This document shows, piece by piece, positions 1 through 13,942 of a DNA stretch of 64,000 nucleotides. Both the position numbers and the translations under genes were made by a program. The stretch comes from Curtobacterium sp. SGAir0471 (GTDB lineage: Bacteria > Actinomycetota > Actinomycetes > Actinomycetales > Microbacteriaceae), in contig NZ_CP027869.1 in assembly GCF_005490985.1 (NCBI RefSeq), positions 3,038,001 through 3,102,000 on the forward strand. The letters run 5' to 3'. Position 1 is the first letter of the stretch. Each line of letters begins with the position of its first letter. The notes below the pieces were generated by a model. The model saw nothing but the letters and a program-made list of their open reading frames with translations, was not told the DNA's origin and did not search any database.

Positions 1-2968
<2,968 letters not shown>

Positions 2969-3496
2969 AAATTACCAACCCACCACCAAAAGCAGCAGGC
3001 CGAGTTGATCTTGACTGTAAAGACTGTCCACTGGACAATCAATCCAATCCAAAAGGAATTGTCTCCGACCCGGTCAGCAAGCCGACCAGGCACGGGGTCA
3101 AAATAATTGGCATTGACAATGTGCACGCTGTTGAGTTCTCAAGGACCAGACGCACCCCCCACTCGACTCCCAGAAGGAGCTCCGCCAGAGGGGCTTGGTG
3201 TTCTTGGTGTCACCGGCAACTCGTCGGACCGAGGTCCTGTGGCTCATCCCGTGGGAGAGGGCCGGTGGAGTAGTCATCCTAAGCGTCGAAGCGATCGAGC
3301 ACAAGGCTTGATCTGAACTTCGGTGGAGGATGGTCCCGCTTGAGGCCGGCAGGCTCTGGGCTCTCGCTCCAGCCGCTCCGCCGCACCTTTGGGGTGACGA
3401 GTAAGAACTCTACGCAGCGACGGCGGGGAGCGCCAACCGGGCTGTCGTCCGGGCGTGTCGCACTCTGCAACTCCAGCCGGTACCTCGCCGGACGCA
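2969..3496 (-). other. rRNA operon leader and promoter region
   Basis: This stretch of over 500 bases lies upstream of 16S. It contains the boxA-like motif at 3126-3143 and the AT-richer block just before 16S that is usual for processing sites. The rRNA promoters should lie in the distal half, but I cannot assign -35/-10 pairs with confidence. No protein gene is supported here. Confidence 0.6.
3126..3143 (-). promoter_or_regulatory. boxA-like motif in the rRNA leader
   Basis: The minus strand reads CTTGAGAACTCAACAGCG about 160 nt upstream of 16S. It shares TTGAGAACTnnACAG with the spacer copy at 1113-1127. This is the expected place for a NusB/NusE-binding antitermination signal in an rRNA operon. 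Confidence 0.6.
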
Positions 3497-3532
3497 ACGG
3501 TGCCCGGCCTCCGTCGGGAGACCGGGCACCGT
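3497..3532 (-). terminator. terminator of tyrS
   Basis: An 11-bp perfect stem (ACGGTGCCCGG / CCGGGCACCGT) with a 14-nt loop lies 20 nt after the tyrS stop codon. No U-tract follows, as is common in GC-rich actinobacteria. Confidence 0.75.
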
Positions 3533-3552
3533 GTGCACGACGGGTGGACGGG

Positions 3553-4866
3553 TCAGCCGAGCGTGACGCCGGCCAGGGTCTTCTTGCCGCGGCGGAGGAC
3601 GACGACTCCCCCGGGCAGCGCGAGGCCCGCGAGCTGCGCGGTCGTGTCGTCGGCGCGGACGTTGTTCACGTACACACCGCCCTGGTCGACCGCACGGCGC
3701 GCTTCGCCGAGCGACTTCACGAGGCCGGTGTCGACGAGGGCGCGAGCGACGTCGGCGTCGCCGGGGAGCGAGACCGTCCCGGGGAGCTCGGCGACCGCGG
3801 CACGCAGTGTCGCCGCATCGAGCGCGGCCAGGTCGCCGTTGCCGAACAGCGCCGCCGACGCGTCGATCGCCGCACGGGTCGCCGCCGCCCCGTGCACCAG
3901 CGAGGTGACTTCGGACGCCAGGGTGCGCTGGGCCTCGCGACGGAAGGGCTCGTCGGCCACCGCCTGCTCGAGCCGCCCGATCTCCGCGCGGTCGAGGAAC
4001 GTGAACTCCCGCAACCGGGCGATCACGTCTGCGTCCGCCGTGTTGAGCCAGAACTGGTAGAAGGCGTACGGCGAGGTCATCTCGGCGTCGAGCCAGATCG
4101 CGTTGCCCTCGCTCTTGCCGAACTTCGTGCCGTCCGAATTCGTGATGAGCGGGGTGCCGAGCGCGTGCACGGCGACACCCTCGGTGCGCCGGATGAGTTC
4201 CGTGCCCGAGGTCAGGTTTCCCCACTGGTCGGAACCACCGGTCTGCAGCGTGCAGCCGTACTGCCGGTACAGCTCGCGGTAGTCGAGACCCTGCAGGATC
4301 TGGTAGCTGAACTCCGTGTAGCTGATCCCCGCGTCCGAGTTCAGCCGTGCGGCGACGGCGTCCTTCTTCAGCATCGTGTTCACGCGGAAGTACTTGCCGA
4401 TGTCACGCAGGAAGTCGATGGCGGACAGCGGCGCCGTCCAGTCGAGGTTGTTGACGAGCCGGACGCCGTTCTCGCCGTCGGGGCTGAGGAACCGGGACAC
4501 CTGCGCCTGCAGCCGGCTCACCCACTCGGCAACGGTCTCCGGGGTGTTCAGGGTGCGCTCCGCGGTCGGTCGCGGGTCGCCGATGAGCCCGGTGGAGCCA
4601 CCGACGAGCGCGAGCGGCTTGTGCCCGGCGAGCTGCAGCCGTCGCATCGTGAGGAGCTGCAGCAGGTTGCCGCAGTGCAGCGACGGTGCGGTCGGGTCGA
4701 ACCCGCAGTAGTACGTGACCGTCCCGCCGTCGAGGGCCTCCTGGAGTGCCGTCTCGTCGGTGGAGACGTGCACCAGACCGCGCCAGCGCAGTTCGTCCCA
4801 CACCGAGGCGAAGGTGGGGTCGTTCTGCTGGCGTGTCAGGACATCGGGATCGGTTGCGCTGGACAC
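3553..4866 (-). CDS. tyrS: tyrosyl-tRNA synthetase
   Basis: A 437-residue class I aminoacyl-tRNA synthetase that charges tRNA-Tyr with tyrosine in the cytoplasm. The N-terminal catalytic domain has the HIGH-like block (PTAPSLHCGN, about residues 58-67) and a KMSKS-type loop reading KFGKS near 245. The C-terminal 60 residues form an S4 RNA-binding domain. Length is normal for bacterial TyrS. The start is a GTG with no Shine-Dalgarno; a TACGAT -10 element sits 6 nt upstream, which supports leaderless translation from exactly this codon. It follows the glycosylase gene by 59 bases but has its own promoter and ends in its own hairpin. Confidence 0.97.
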   Translation of the reverse strand: MSSATDPDVLTRQQNDPTFASVWDELRWRGLVHVSTDETALQEALDGGTVTYYCGFDPTAPSLHCGNLLQLLTMRRLQLAGHKPLALVGGSTGLIGDPRPTAERTLNTPETVAEWVSRLQAQVSRFLSPDGENGVRLVNNLDWTAPLSAIDFLRDIGKYFRVNTMLKKDAVAARLNSDAGISYTEFSYQILQGLDYRELYRQYGCTLQTGGSDQWGNLTSGTELIRRTEGVAVHALGTPLITNSDGTKFGKSEGNAIWLDAEMTSPYAFYQFWLNTADADVIARLREFTFLDRAEIGRLEQAVADEPFRREAQRTLASEVTSLVHGAAATRAAIDASAALFGNGDLAALDAATLRAAVAELPGTVSLPGDADVARALVDTGLVKSLGEARRAVDQGGVYVNNVRADDTTAQLAGLALPGGVVVLRRGKKTLAGVTLG

Positions 4867-4872
4867 CGGACC

Positions 4873-4878
4873 ATCGTA
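4873..4878 (-). promoter_or_regulatory. -10 element for leaderless tyrS mRNA
   Basis: TACGAT on the minus strand ends 6 nt before the GTG of tyrS. This spacing places transcription start at or next to the start codon. No Shine-Dalgarno is present. Confidence 0.6.
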
Positions 4879-4925
4879 GCGACCGGCGGGCCGGTGGCGA
4901 CGGCCGGGAGGCGCGGCCCACCCCG

Positions 4926-7174
<2,249 letters not shown>

Positions 7175-8278
7175 TCAGTTCGCGCGGTCTCGGCGCAGGG
7201 CCGTCCGCGTCGGTCGTGCCCGGGCGTCCGCGAACGACGGGCTCCCGGAGGTCGGGCCGCTCGCGAGCTCGAAGTCGAGCAGGCTCTGCTCCGACCGGCG
7301 CCCGGTGACGGCGGCGACCCCGCCGTGCAGCCGGAGCCGCACGTCGCCCGAGACGTGCCGCTGCGTCTGCTCGACGAAGGCGTCGAGCGCGCGGCGGAGC
7401 CCGCTCGCCCACCGACCGCCCTCGACCAGGTCCGCCCACTCGCGGTCCACGCCGTCCTTGACGCGTAGCACCTCGCGTTCGAGGGTGATGCGTTCGAGGT
7501 CCCGGTGTGCCGCCACGAGCGCGGTTGCCCCAGGGGTCTCGGCGAGGCGCCTGGCCTTGCGGCCGTCGAGCAGGTCGACGACGAGGTCGTGGCGACCGAT
7601 GCCGTGGCGGCCGGCGAGGGCGTCGAGCTCGCGCAGGAGGCGCAGGACCGGGAAGCGCTGCCCGTCGAGGGCGACCGGGACACCGTGCTCGAAGGTCACG
7701 GTGACCTCGTCGGGTTCGGGGTCCGGCTGCGCGGCCGGGTCCGCGGTCCGCGCCCAGGCCGCCGCGTCGACCGCAGCCCACGGGTCCTCGGGATCGGGTT
7801 CGGCGACCAGGCGGCCCCAGACGTCGTGCTCGGTACCGCCGACCGGCACGACCCTGGTCGGCACCGGGAGGACCCGGAGGTCGGGGTCGTACCCGGCGAC
7901 CGTCGTCGTGAGGGCCACCTCGTCCGGCGCGGACGTCAGGTGCGCGACCGCGACGGCACCGAGCTGCCGCGCCGTCCGGGCCAGGTGGTCGGCGACGACC
8001 GGCAGACGCAGCGCCGGCACCAGCGGTCGACCGGGACCGCCGGCGTTCGCCTGCACGGCGCCGACGACGTACCGGTCGGCGTACTCGGTCTTCGCGTCGA
8101 CCACCAGGGCGTCCACGGCGCCGGCGACCCGCGCGCGGTCGCGCACCGCGTCGACCTCGCGCGAGCGACCGCCGAGGTCGACCACGAGGGCCAGGACCTC
8201 GTGGTCGACGGCGAAGTGCTCGACGGCCGCCGCCGGGTCCACACCGGCGGAGCAGGCGACGACGATGCGGTCGGTCAC
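7175..8278 (-). CDS. argininosuccinate synthase-like protein, catalytic motifs lost (argG relic or pseudoenzyme)
   Basis: A 367-residue protein that aligns over its whole length with type 1 argininosuccinate synthases and sits at the classical argG position between argF and argH. Its C-terminal half is well conserved (FEHGVPVALDG, AGRHGIGRHD, TGRRSEQSLLDFELA). The active-site motifs are not. The ATP-binding SGGLDTS reads SAGVDPA at residues 10-16, the AHG-TGKGNDQVRFE block reads AHLTSAPDEVALTT, and about 25 residues around the YSxDxN segment are missing. The frame is open, with an AGGAG six bases before the GTG start, so the gene looks expressed. It probably cannot make argininosuccinate. A separate E. 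coli-type argG lies at 55.0-56.4 kb. It could be a regulatory or structural subunit, or a decaying relic. Confidence 0.85.
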   Translation of the reverse strand: MTDRIVVACSAGVDPAAAVEHFAVDHEVLALVVDLGGRSREVDAVRDRARVAGAVDALVVDAKTEYADRYVVGAVQANAGGPGRPLVPALRLPVVADHLARTARQLGAVAVAHLTSAPDEVALTTTVAGYDPDLRVLPVPTRVVPVGGTEHDVWGRLVAEPDPEDPWAAVDAAAWARTADPAAQPDPEPDEVTVTFEHGVPVALDGQRFPVLRLLRELDALAGRHGIGRHDLVVDLLDGRKARRLAETPGATALVAAHRDLERITLEREVLRVKDGVDREWADLVEGGRWASGLRRALDAFVEQTQRHVSGDVRLRLHGGVAAVTGRRSEQSLLDFELASGPTSGSPSFADARARPTRTALRRDRAN

Positions 8279-8298
8279 GGGACTCCTGTCGAGCGGGG

Positions 8299-9324
8299 TC
8301 AGGCGGTCGGGCTGGTCGCTGCGGTCGCGGTGGCCGGAGCGCTGGCGGTGGCCGGAGCGCTGGCGGTGGCCGGAGCGCTGGCGGTGGCCGGTCCGCCCGT
8401 CGCATTCGTGGCCAGGAGCCAGGCGAGCAGGGCCTTCTGCGCGTGCAGGCGGTTCTCTGCCTCGTCCCAGATGATGCTCCGCGGCCCGTCGATGACCTCG
8501 GCGGTCACCTCGAACCCGCGGTCCGCCGGCAGGCAGTGCATGAACACGGCGTCGTCGGCGGCGTGCCCCATCAGCTCGTCGTCGACGCGGTACCCCGCGA
8601 AGGTGTCGAGTCGCGCCTGCTTCTCGTCCTCCTTGCCCATCGACACCCACGTGTCCGTGACCACGACGTCAGCCCCGGCGACGGCGGCGACCGGATCGGT
8701 GACGACCAGGACGGACCCACCGGTCTCGGCGGCACGACGCTCGGCGTCGGCGACGACCCGGGGCTCGGGACTGAACGCAGCCGGCGCGGCGACCCGGACG
8801 TGCATGCCCGCGGTGGCGCCGGCCAGCAGGTACGAGTGCGCCATGTTGCACGCGCCGTCGCCGACGAAGGCGACGGTCTGCCCGGCGAGCGTGCCGCGGT
8901 GCTCACGGATGGTGAGCAGGTCCGCCAGGAGCTGGCACGGGTGGAAGTCGTCCGACAGCGCGTTGACGACCGGCACGCGGGTGCCCGCCGCCATCTCCTC
9001 GAGCCCGGACTGGGCGTAGGTGCGCCAGACGATCGCGGACACCATGCGCTCGAGTACCCGGGCGGTGTCGGACGGGGTCTCCTTGCCGCCGAGCTGGCTG
9101 TTCGCCGTCGTGATCACGAGGGGGCTCCCGCCGAGGTCGGAGATCCCGACGTGGAAGGACACCCGCGTGCGGGTCGACGACTTGTCGAAGATCACCGCGA
9201 CGGTCTGCGGGCCGGCCAGCGGCTTCTCGCCCCAGCGGTCACCCTTCATCCGAGCGGCCAGGTCGAGGATCGCGGACTGTTCGGCCTGGGTCAGGTCGTC
9301 GTCGCGGAGGAAGTGGCGGGTCAT
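8299..9324 (-). CDS. argF: ornithine carbamoyltransferase with an Ala/Thr/Pro-rich repeat tail
   Basis: A 341-residue enzyme that makes citrulline from ornithine and carbamoyl phosphate. The carbamoyl-phosphate motif SSTRTR is near residue 50, the HPCQLLADLLT segment near 125, and the HCLPA motif, with the catalytic Cys, near 260. The normal fold ends around residue 312; the last 29 residues are extra and encoded by an 18-bp tandem repeat. The start codon overlaps the argD stop by four bases (ATGA). The stop lies 20 bases before the argG-like start, so the two are probably cotranscribed. Confidence 0.97.
   Translation of the reverse strand: MTRHFLRDDDLTQAEQSAILDLAARMKGDRWGEKPLAGPQTVAVIFDKSSTRTRVSFHVGISDLGGSPLVITTANSQLGGKETPSDTARVLERMVSAIVWRTYAQSGLEEMAAGTRVPVVNALSDDFHPCQLLADLLTIREHRGTLAGQTVAFVGDGACNMAHSYLLAGATAGMHVRVAAPAAFSPEPRVVADAERRAAETGGSVLVVTDPVAAVAGADVVVTDTWVSMGKEDEKQARLDTFAGYRVDDELMGHAADDAVFMHCLPADRGFEVTAEVIDGPRSIIWDEAENRLHAQKALLAWLLATNATGGPATASAPATASAPATASAPATATAATSPTA
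8332..8394 (-). repeat. 18-bp tandem repeat inside the 3' end of argF
   Basis: Three perfect copies of an 18-bp unit lie at 8332-8349, 8350-8367 and 8368-8385, followed by a partial copy. Because 18 is a multiple of three, the repeat adds in-frame Ala-Thr-Ala-Ser-Ala-Pro units to the C-terminus of ornithine carbamoyltransferase. Copy number probably varies between strains. Confidence 0.9.
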
Positions 9325-10544
9325 GCGGAGGTCTCCTGCTCGGCGGCGACGGCCGCGAGGCTCTGGCCGAGGATCGACACGAACTCGTCGATCTCGGCGT
9401 CGGTCACGATGAGCGGCGGTGCGATGCGCAGGCTCGACTCGTTCGGGGCGTTGATGATGAGGCCGCGCTCGAGGGCGGCGGCGTTGACGGCCGGGCCGAC
9501 CGGGGCGGTCAGGCCGACGCCGACGAGCAGGCCCGTGCCGCGGACCTCGTGCACCAGCGGAGAGCCGAGGGCGGCGATGCCGGCACGGATCCGCTCGCCC
9601 TTGGTGACCGCGCCGGCGACCAGGTCGGCGCGTTCGATCTCCTCGAGCACCGCGTTCGCGACGCGGGTGCCGAGCGGGTTGCCGCCGAAGGTCGAGCCGT
9701 GCTGGCCGGCCGAGAACAGCTCGGATGCCCAGCCGAAGGTCACGAGGGCACCGATCGGGAACCCACCCGCGATGCCCTTCGCGATCGTCACGGCGTCCGG
9801 GGTGAAGCCGTGGCCCTGGAAGGTGAACCAGTTGCCGGTCCGACCGACACCGGTCTGGATCTCGTCGAGGATGAACAGCGCACCGTGCTCCTCGGTCAGG
9901 CGCCGCGCGGCGAGCAGGAAGCCCTCGGGCAGGTCGACCACGCCGGCCTCGCCCTTGATCGGTTCGAGGATCAGTGCGGCGACGGTGTCGTCGATCGCCG
10001 CCTCGAGCGACTCGACGGTCGAGTCGATGTGCTCGACACCGGGGACCATCGGCAGGAAGTCCTCCTGCAGCGCGGGCTTGCCGGTGAGTGCGAGCGCGCC
10101 CATCGTCCGGCCGTGGAAGCCCTGCTTGAGCGCGAGGATGCGGGTCTTCCGACCGTCCGCGCCCTTGTTCAGCCGCGCGAGCTTGAACGCGGCCTCGTTC
10201 GCCTCGGCGCCCGAGTTGCCGAAGTACACGCGGCCCGCGTCGCCGGCCCCGGTGATGCGCTTCAGGCGCTCGGCGAGCTCGAGCTGCGGCGGCGTCGCGA
10301 AGTAGTTCGACACGTGCACGAGCTTCGCGGCCTGGTCGGCGACGGCCTCGACGAGTGCCGGGTGGGCGTGCCCGAGGGAGTTCACGGCGATGCCCGCGAG
10401 GAAGTCGAGGTACTCGTTGCCGTCGACGTCCCACACCCGGCAGCCCTGGCCGTGGTCGAGCATGATCTTCGGCGGGGTCAGGGATCGCATGAGCGACGCC
10501 CCGAACCGGTCGTTCCAGGTCTGGGTCTGCGTCTCGGTGCTCAC
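9321..10544 (-). CDS. argD: acetylornithine aminotransferase
   Basis: A 407-residue class III PLP-dependent aminotransferase that converts N-acetylglutamate semialdehyde to N-acetylornithine. The PLP-contact block YFGNSGAEANEAA is near residue 105. The ILDEIQTGVGRTG motif and the Schiff-base lysine in TIAKGIAGG lie near 225 and 255. The start is a GTG whose last bases overlap the argB stop (GTGA, four bases). The next gene, argF, overlaps in the same way, so argB-argD-argF are translationally coupled. Confidence 0.97.
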   Translation of the reverse strand: MSTETQTQTWNDRFGASLMRSLTPPKIMLDHGQGCRVWDVDGNEYLDFLAGIAVNSLGHAHPALVEAVADQAAKLVHVSNYFATPPQLELAERLKRITGAGDAGRVYFGNSGAEANEAAFKLARLNKGADGRKTRILALKQGFHGRTMGALALTGKPALQEDFLPMVPGVEHIDSTVESLEAAIDDTVAALILEPIKGEAGVVDLPEGFLLAARRLTEEHGALFILDEIQTGVGRTGNWFTFQGHGFTPDAVTIAKGIAGGFPIGALVTFGWASELFSAGQHGSTFGGNPLGTRVANAVLEEIERADLVAGAVTKGERIRAGIAALGSPLVHEVRGTGLLVGVGLTAPVGPAVNAAALERGLIINAPNESSLRIAPPLIVTDAEIDEFVSILGQSLAAVAAEQETSA

Positions 10545-11578
10545 TGCTCGTTCCCCTTCTGCGTCGTGCTCGTGGCGTGGACCGCTTCGTGTCGGCCTGG
10601 GTCCGCTGCGGACTCGGGCACCCGTCGGCCGACCTCGGCGTGGGTGTTCTGGTTCTCGGTGCGGCGGCTCGGGTCCGGGATCACCTCGGTGCCAGCGCCC
10701 CGCAGGGTGAACACCTCGAGCAGGATCGAGTGCGGGATGCGGCCGTCGATGATGGTCGCGCCGCCCACCCCGCCGACCACGGCGTCGAGGCACGCGGTCA
10801 TCTTCGGGATCATCCCCGACTCGAGGCTCGGCAGCAGCTCGCGCAGCTCGTCGACCGCGATGAGGTCGATGATCGAGTCGCGGTCGGGCCAGTTGCGGTA
10901 CAGGCCGGGCACGTCGGTCAGCATCATGAGCTTCGCGGCGCCGAGTGCGATGGCCAGCGCACCGGCCGCGGCATCGGCGTTGACGTTCAGCGCCTGGTCC
11001 GGGTGGGCGTCGTCGATCGCGATGCTCGAGACGATCGGGATGCGTCCGGCCTCGATCGCGGCCAGGACACCGGACGGGTCGACGTGCGTGATGTCGCCGA
11101 CGTGCCCGAGGTCGAAGTGCTCGCCGTCGACGACGACGCCCTTCTTCTCACCGGTGAACAGCGAGCCCCCGTCGCCGAAGACGCCCACGGCCAGGCCGTC
11201 GCCGTGCTCGTTGACGAGGTCGACGATCTCGCGGTTGACCTCGCCGGCGAGCACGTCGCGCACGACCGTGATCGCCTCGGTCGTCGTCACGCGGTAGCCG
11301 CCGCGGAACTCGGACGCGATGCCCTGTTCCTTCAGCGCTGCCGAGATCTGCGGGCCGCCGCCGTGCACGACGACCGGGTGGAGCCCGGCGTAGCGCAGGT
11401 AGACCATGTCCTCGGCGAACGCGCGCTTCAGGTCGTCGTTCACCATCGCGTTGCCGCCGAACTTCACGACGACGGTCTTGCCCGAGAACCGCTTCAGCCA
11501 CGGCAGGGACTCGATGAGCGTCGCGGCCTTGACGGCGGCCAGCTCGTGCTCTTCTTCCTTGGTCAGGTCGTCACTCAT
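10541..11578 (-). CDS. argB: acetylglutamate kinase
   Basis: A 345-residue amino-acid kinase that phosphorylates N-acetylglutamate, normally the feedback-controlled step of the pathway. The conserved KFGGNAM (near 40) and VVVHGGGPQI (near 70) segments bind phosphates, and LNVNADAAAGALA is near 215. About 45 residues after the usual end (GTEVIP) form a polar, low-complexity tail rich in Arg, Glu and Thr. The ATG shares one base with the argJ stop (TGATG), and the stop overlaps argD by four bases. Confidence 0.96.
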   Translation of the reverse strand: MSDDLTKEEEHELAAVKAATLIESLPWLKRFSGKTVVVKFGGNAMVNDDLKRAFAEDMVYLRYAGLHPVVVHGGGPQISAALKEQGIASEFRGGYRVTTTEAITVVRDVLAGEVNREIVDLVNEHGDGLAVGVFGDGGSLFTGEKKGVVVDGEHFDLGHVGDITHVDPSGVLAAIEAGRIPIVSSIAIDDAHPDQALNVNADAAAGALAIALGAAKLMMLTDVPGLYRNWPDRDSIIDLIAVDELRELLPSLESGMIPKMTACLDAVVGGVGGATIIDGRIPHSILLEVFTLRGAGTEVIPDPSRRTENQNTHAEVGRRVPESAADPGRHEAVHATSTTQKGNEQ

Positions 11579-12777
11579 CAGCTGGAGTACGCGCTGTTCT
11601 CGTGGACGTAGTCGTGCGTCAGGTCGTTGGTCAGGATCGTCGCCGCGTGCACGCCGACCCCGAGCTCGATCAGGACGTGGGTGTCGCGCGGGGTCAGGTC
11701 GACCTCGTCGATCGGCCGGTCCGGGGCGCCGGCGTGGCAGACACGGACGCCGTTCATGCTGACGTCGACCGCGTACGGGTCGAACTCGGCGTCGGTGGTC
11801 CCGATCGCCGCGAGCACCCTGCCCCAGTTCGGGTCGTTGCCGAACACGGCGGCCTTGAACAGGTTGTTCCGGGCGACGCTGCGCCCCACCGTGACGGCCT
11901 CGTCCTCGGACACCGCGCCGGTGACCTCGATCGTGATGTCGTGGCTCGCGCCCTCGGCGTCCTGCTGGAGCTGGCGGGCGAGGTCGGCGCAGACCGCGGT
12001 CAGCGCCTCCTGGAAGTCGCCGACCTCGGGCGTGACCCCGCTGGCACCGGACGACAGCAGCACGACCGTGTCGTTCGTCGACATGCAGCCGTCCGAGTCG
12101 ACGCGGTCGAACGTCACCCGGGTCGCGGCGCGGAGTGCCTGGTCGAGCTGGTCGGGGGTCTGCACGGCGTCGGTCGTGATCACCACGAGCATCGTCGCGA
12201 GCCCCGGTGCCAGCATGCCGGCGCCCTTCGCCATGCCGCCGACCGTCCAGCCGTCCTCGGTCACGACGGACTGCTTCGGCGTCGTGTCCGTCGTCATGAT
12301 CGCGGTCGCTGCGTCCGGGCCGCCGTCCGCCGACAGCGCAGCGCTCGCGAGGTCGACGCCGCGCAGGACGCCGTCGCGGAACGTCTGGTCACCGCGGCCG
12401 ATCAGCCCGGTCGAGCAGACGACGACGTCACCGGCACCGATGCTGAGTGCATCGGCGACGGCCTCGGCCGTCATGTGCGTGGTCTGGAAGCCGAACGGTC
12501 CGGTGAAGCAGTTCGCGCCGCCGGAGTTGAGCACCACGGCACGGGCGACGCCGTCGCCGACGACCTGGCGCGACCAGATCACCGGGTGCGCCTGCGCGCG
12601 GTTGCTCGTGAAGACCGCCGCCACCGCGGCGTCCGGTCCGTCGTTCACCACGAGGGCGACGTCGGGCTTCCCGCTCGCCTTGAGTCCGGCGGTCACCCCG
12701 GCTGCGCGGAACCCCGCGGCCGCGGTCACGCCCTGGAGGCCCGCTGCGGCCTGGTCCGTCGAGGTCACGTCGGTCAC
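11578..12777 (-). CDS. argJ: bifunctional glutamate N-acetyltransferase / ornithine acetyltransferase
   Basis: A 399-residue enzyme of the ArgJ family. It recycles the acetyl group from N-acetylornithine to glutamate and so gives the cyclic arginine pathway. The family self-cleaves between Ala and Thr in the motif following KGAGM; here that is GLA-TML, putting the new N-terminal nucleophile at Thr195. ANCFTGP and the MTTDTTPK segment are also typical. The GTG start overlaps the argC stop by four bases. Since argJ is present, no separate argE is needed for ornithine release. Confidence 0.97.
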   Translation of the reverse strand: MTDVTSTDQAAAGLQGVTAAAGFRAAGVTAGLKASGKPDVALVVNDGPDAAVAAVFTSNRAQAHPVIWSRQVVGDGVARAVVLNSGGANCFTGPFGFQTTHMTAEAVADALSIGAGDVVVCSTGLIGRGDQTFRDGVLRGVDLASAALSADGGPDAATAIMTTDTTPKQSVVTEDGWTVGGMAKGAGMLAPGLATMLVVITTDAVQTPDQLDQALRAATRVTFDRVDSDGCMSTNDTVVLLSSGASGVTPEVGDFQEALTAVCADLARQLQQDAEGASHDITIEVTGAVSEDEAVTVGRSVARNNLFKAAVFGNDPNWGRVLAAIGTTDAEFDPYAVDVSMNGVRVCHAGAPDRPIDEVDLTPRDTHVLIELGVGVHAATILTNDLTHDYVHENSAYSS

Positions 12778-13871
12778 GGTGCGACTCCGTCCACGCTCAG
12801 GCCGAGGGTCTCCGGGAAGCCCAGGGCGATGTTGGCCGACTGCACGGCCGCGCCGGCGGTGCCCTTGGCCAGGTTGTCGAGGGCACTCACGGCCACCACG
12901 CGGCCGGCGGCCTCGTCGACGGCGATGCCGACGAGCGCCGTGTTCGCGCCGACGGTGTCCGCGGTGCGCGGGAACTCGCCCTCCGGGAGCAGGTGCACGA
13001 AGGGCTCGTCGGCGTAGGCCTGTTCCCAGGCGAGCCGCACGTCGCGGGCGCTGACCCCGGGCGAGAGTCGTGCCGTGGTGGTCGCGAGGATGCCGCGTGC
13101 CATCGGGACGAGGACGGGCGTGAACGAGATCCGGACGTCACCGGCCCCCGCAGCGACGAGGTTCTGCTGGATCTCCGGGATGTGCCGGTGCGTGCCCCCG
13201 ACCGCGTAGGCGCTGGCGGACCCCATGATCTCCGACGCCAGGTAGGTGGTCGCGAGCTTCTTGCCGGCGCCGCTCGGTCCGACGCTCAGCACCGCGACGA
13301 GGTCGTCCGTCTCGACGAGTCCGGCCTGGACCCCGGGCTGGATGCCGAGGGTCACGGCGGTCACGTTGCATCCCGGCACAGCGATGCGCTTCGTCGCGGC
13401 GAGCTCCGTGCGCTGCCGGCCGAGCCCCGTGATGTCGTCGACGTCACGCCACTCGTCGGCGGTGCCGGGAGTAGGAGCCGCGTGGAGCAGCTCGGGCAGC
13501 CCGTACGTCCACGCGCCGTGGTACTCGCCGCCGTAGAACGCGTCCCACGCCGCCGGGTCGGTGAGCCGGTGGTCCGCGCCGCAGTCGACGACCAGGGTGT
13601 CGTCGTCGAGCTCGGCCGTGATCGCGCCCGACTGTCCGTGCGGCAGCGCGAGGAACACCACGTCGTGCCCGCGCAGGTTCGCCGCCGTCGTCTCCACCAG
13701 CGTCAGGTGCGCCAGCGACCGCAGGTGCGGCTGCGTGGCGATGAGCGGCTGCCCGGCGTTCGAGAAGGCCGTCACCGTCCTGACGTCGAACTCTGGGTGG
13801 GCGGCGAGCACGCGCAGGAGCTCACCGCCCGCGTAGCCGGAGGCTCCCGCCACGGCGACGGATACGGACAT
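12774..13871 (-). CDS. argC: N-acetyl-gamma-glutamyl-phosphate reductase
   Basis: A 365-residue NADPH-dependent reductase giving N-acetylglutamate semialdehyde. The Rossmann motif [12 protein letters not shown] opens the protein and the catalytic Cys lies in AVPGCNVTA near residue 165. A GTG nine bases upstream is possible, but the ATG at 13871 has GGTGGA at the right distance and is preferred. It is the first gene of the arg run. Only 71 bases separate it from pheT, without a convincing terminator, so read-through from pheST is possible. I could not identify an ArgR operator with confidence. Confidence 0.96.
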   Translation of the reverse strand: MSVSVAVAGASGYAGGELLRVLAAHPEFDVRTVTAFSNAGQPLIATQPHLRSLAHLTLVETTAANLRGHDVVFLALPHGQSGAITAELDDDTLVVDCGADHRLTDPAAWDAFYGGEYHGAWTYGLPELLHAAPTPGTADEWRDVDDITGLGRQRTELAATKRIAVPGCNVTAVTLGIQPGVQAGLVETDDLVAVLSVGPSGAGKKLATTYLASEIMGSASAYAVGGTHRHIPEIQQNLVAAGAGDVRISFTPVLVPMARGILATTTARLSPGVSARDVRLAWEQAYADEPFVHLLPEGEFPRTADTVGANTALVGIAVDEAAGRVVAVSALDNLAKGTAGAAVQSANIALGFPETLGLSVDGVAP

Positions 13872-13942
13872 GGGTTCCACCTTTGGTCGGACTGGTCGTC
13901 GAGAGAGTCGGAGGCGGCGGCCCCGGGCGGTGATCCGGTGGA

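Noticed and set aside
7175..8278. Explaining the argG-like gene as a frameshifted or sequencing-damaged argG
   Set aside because: Similarity is collinear in one frame from start to end. The catalytic motifs are substituted, not shifted out of frame.
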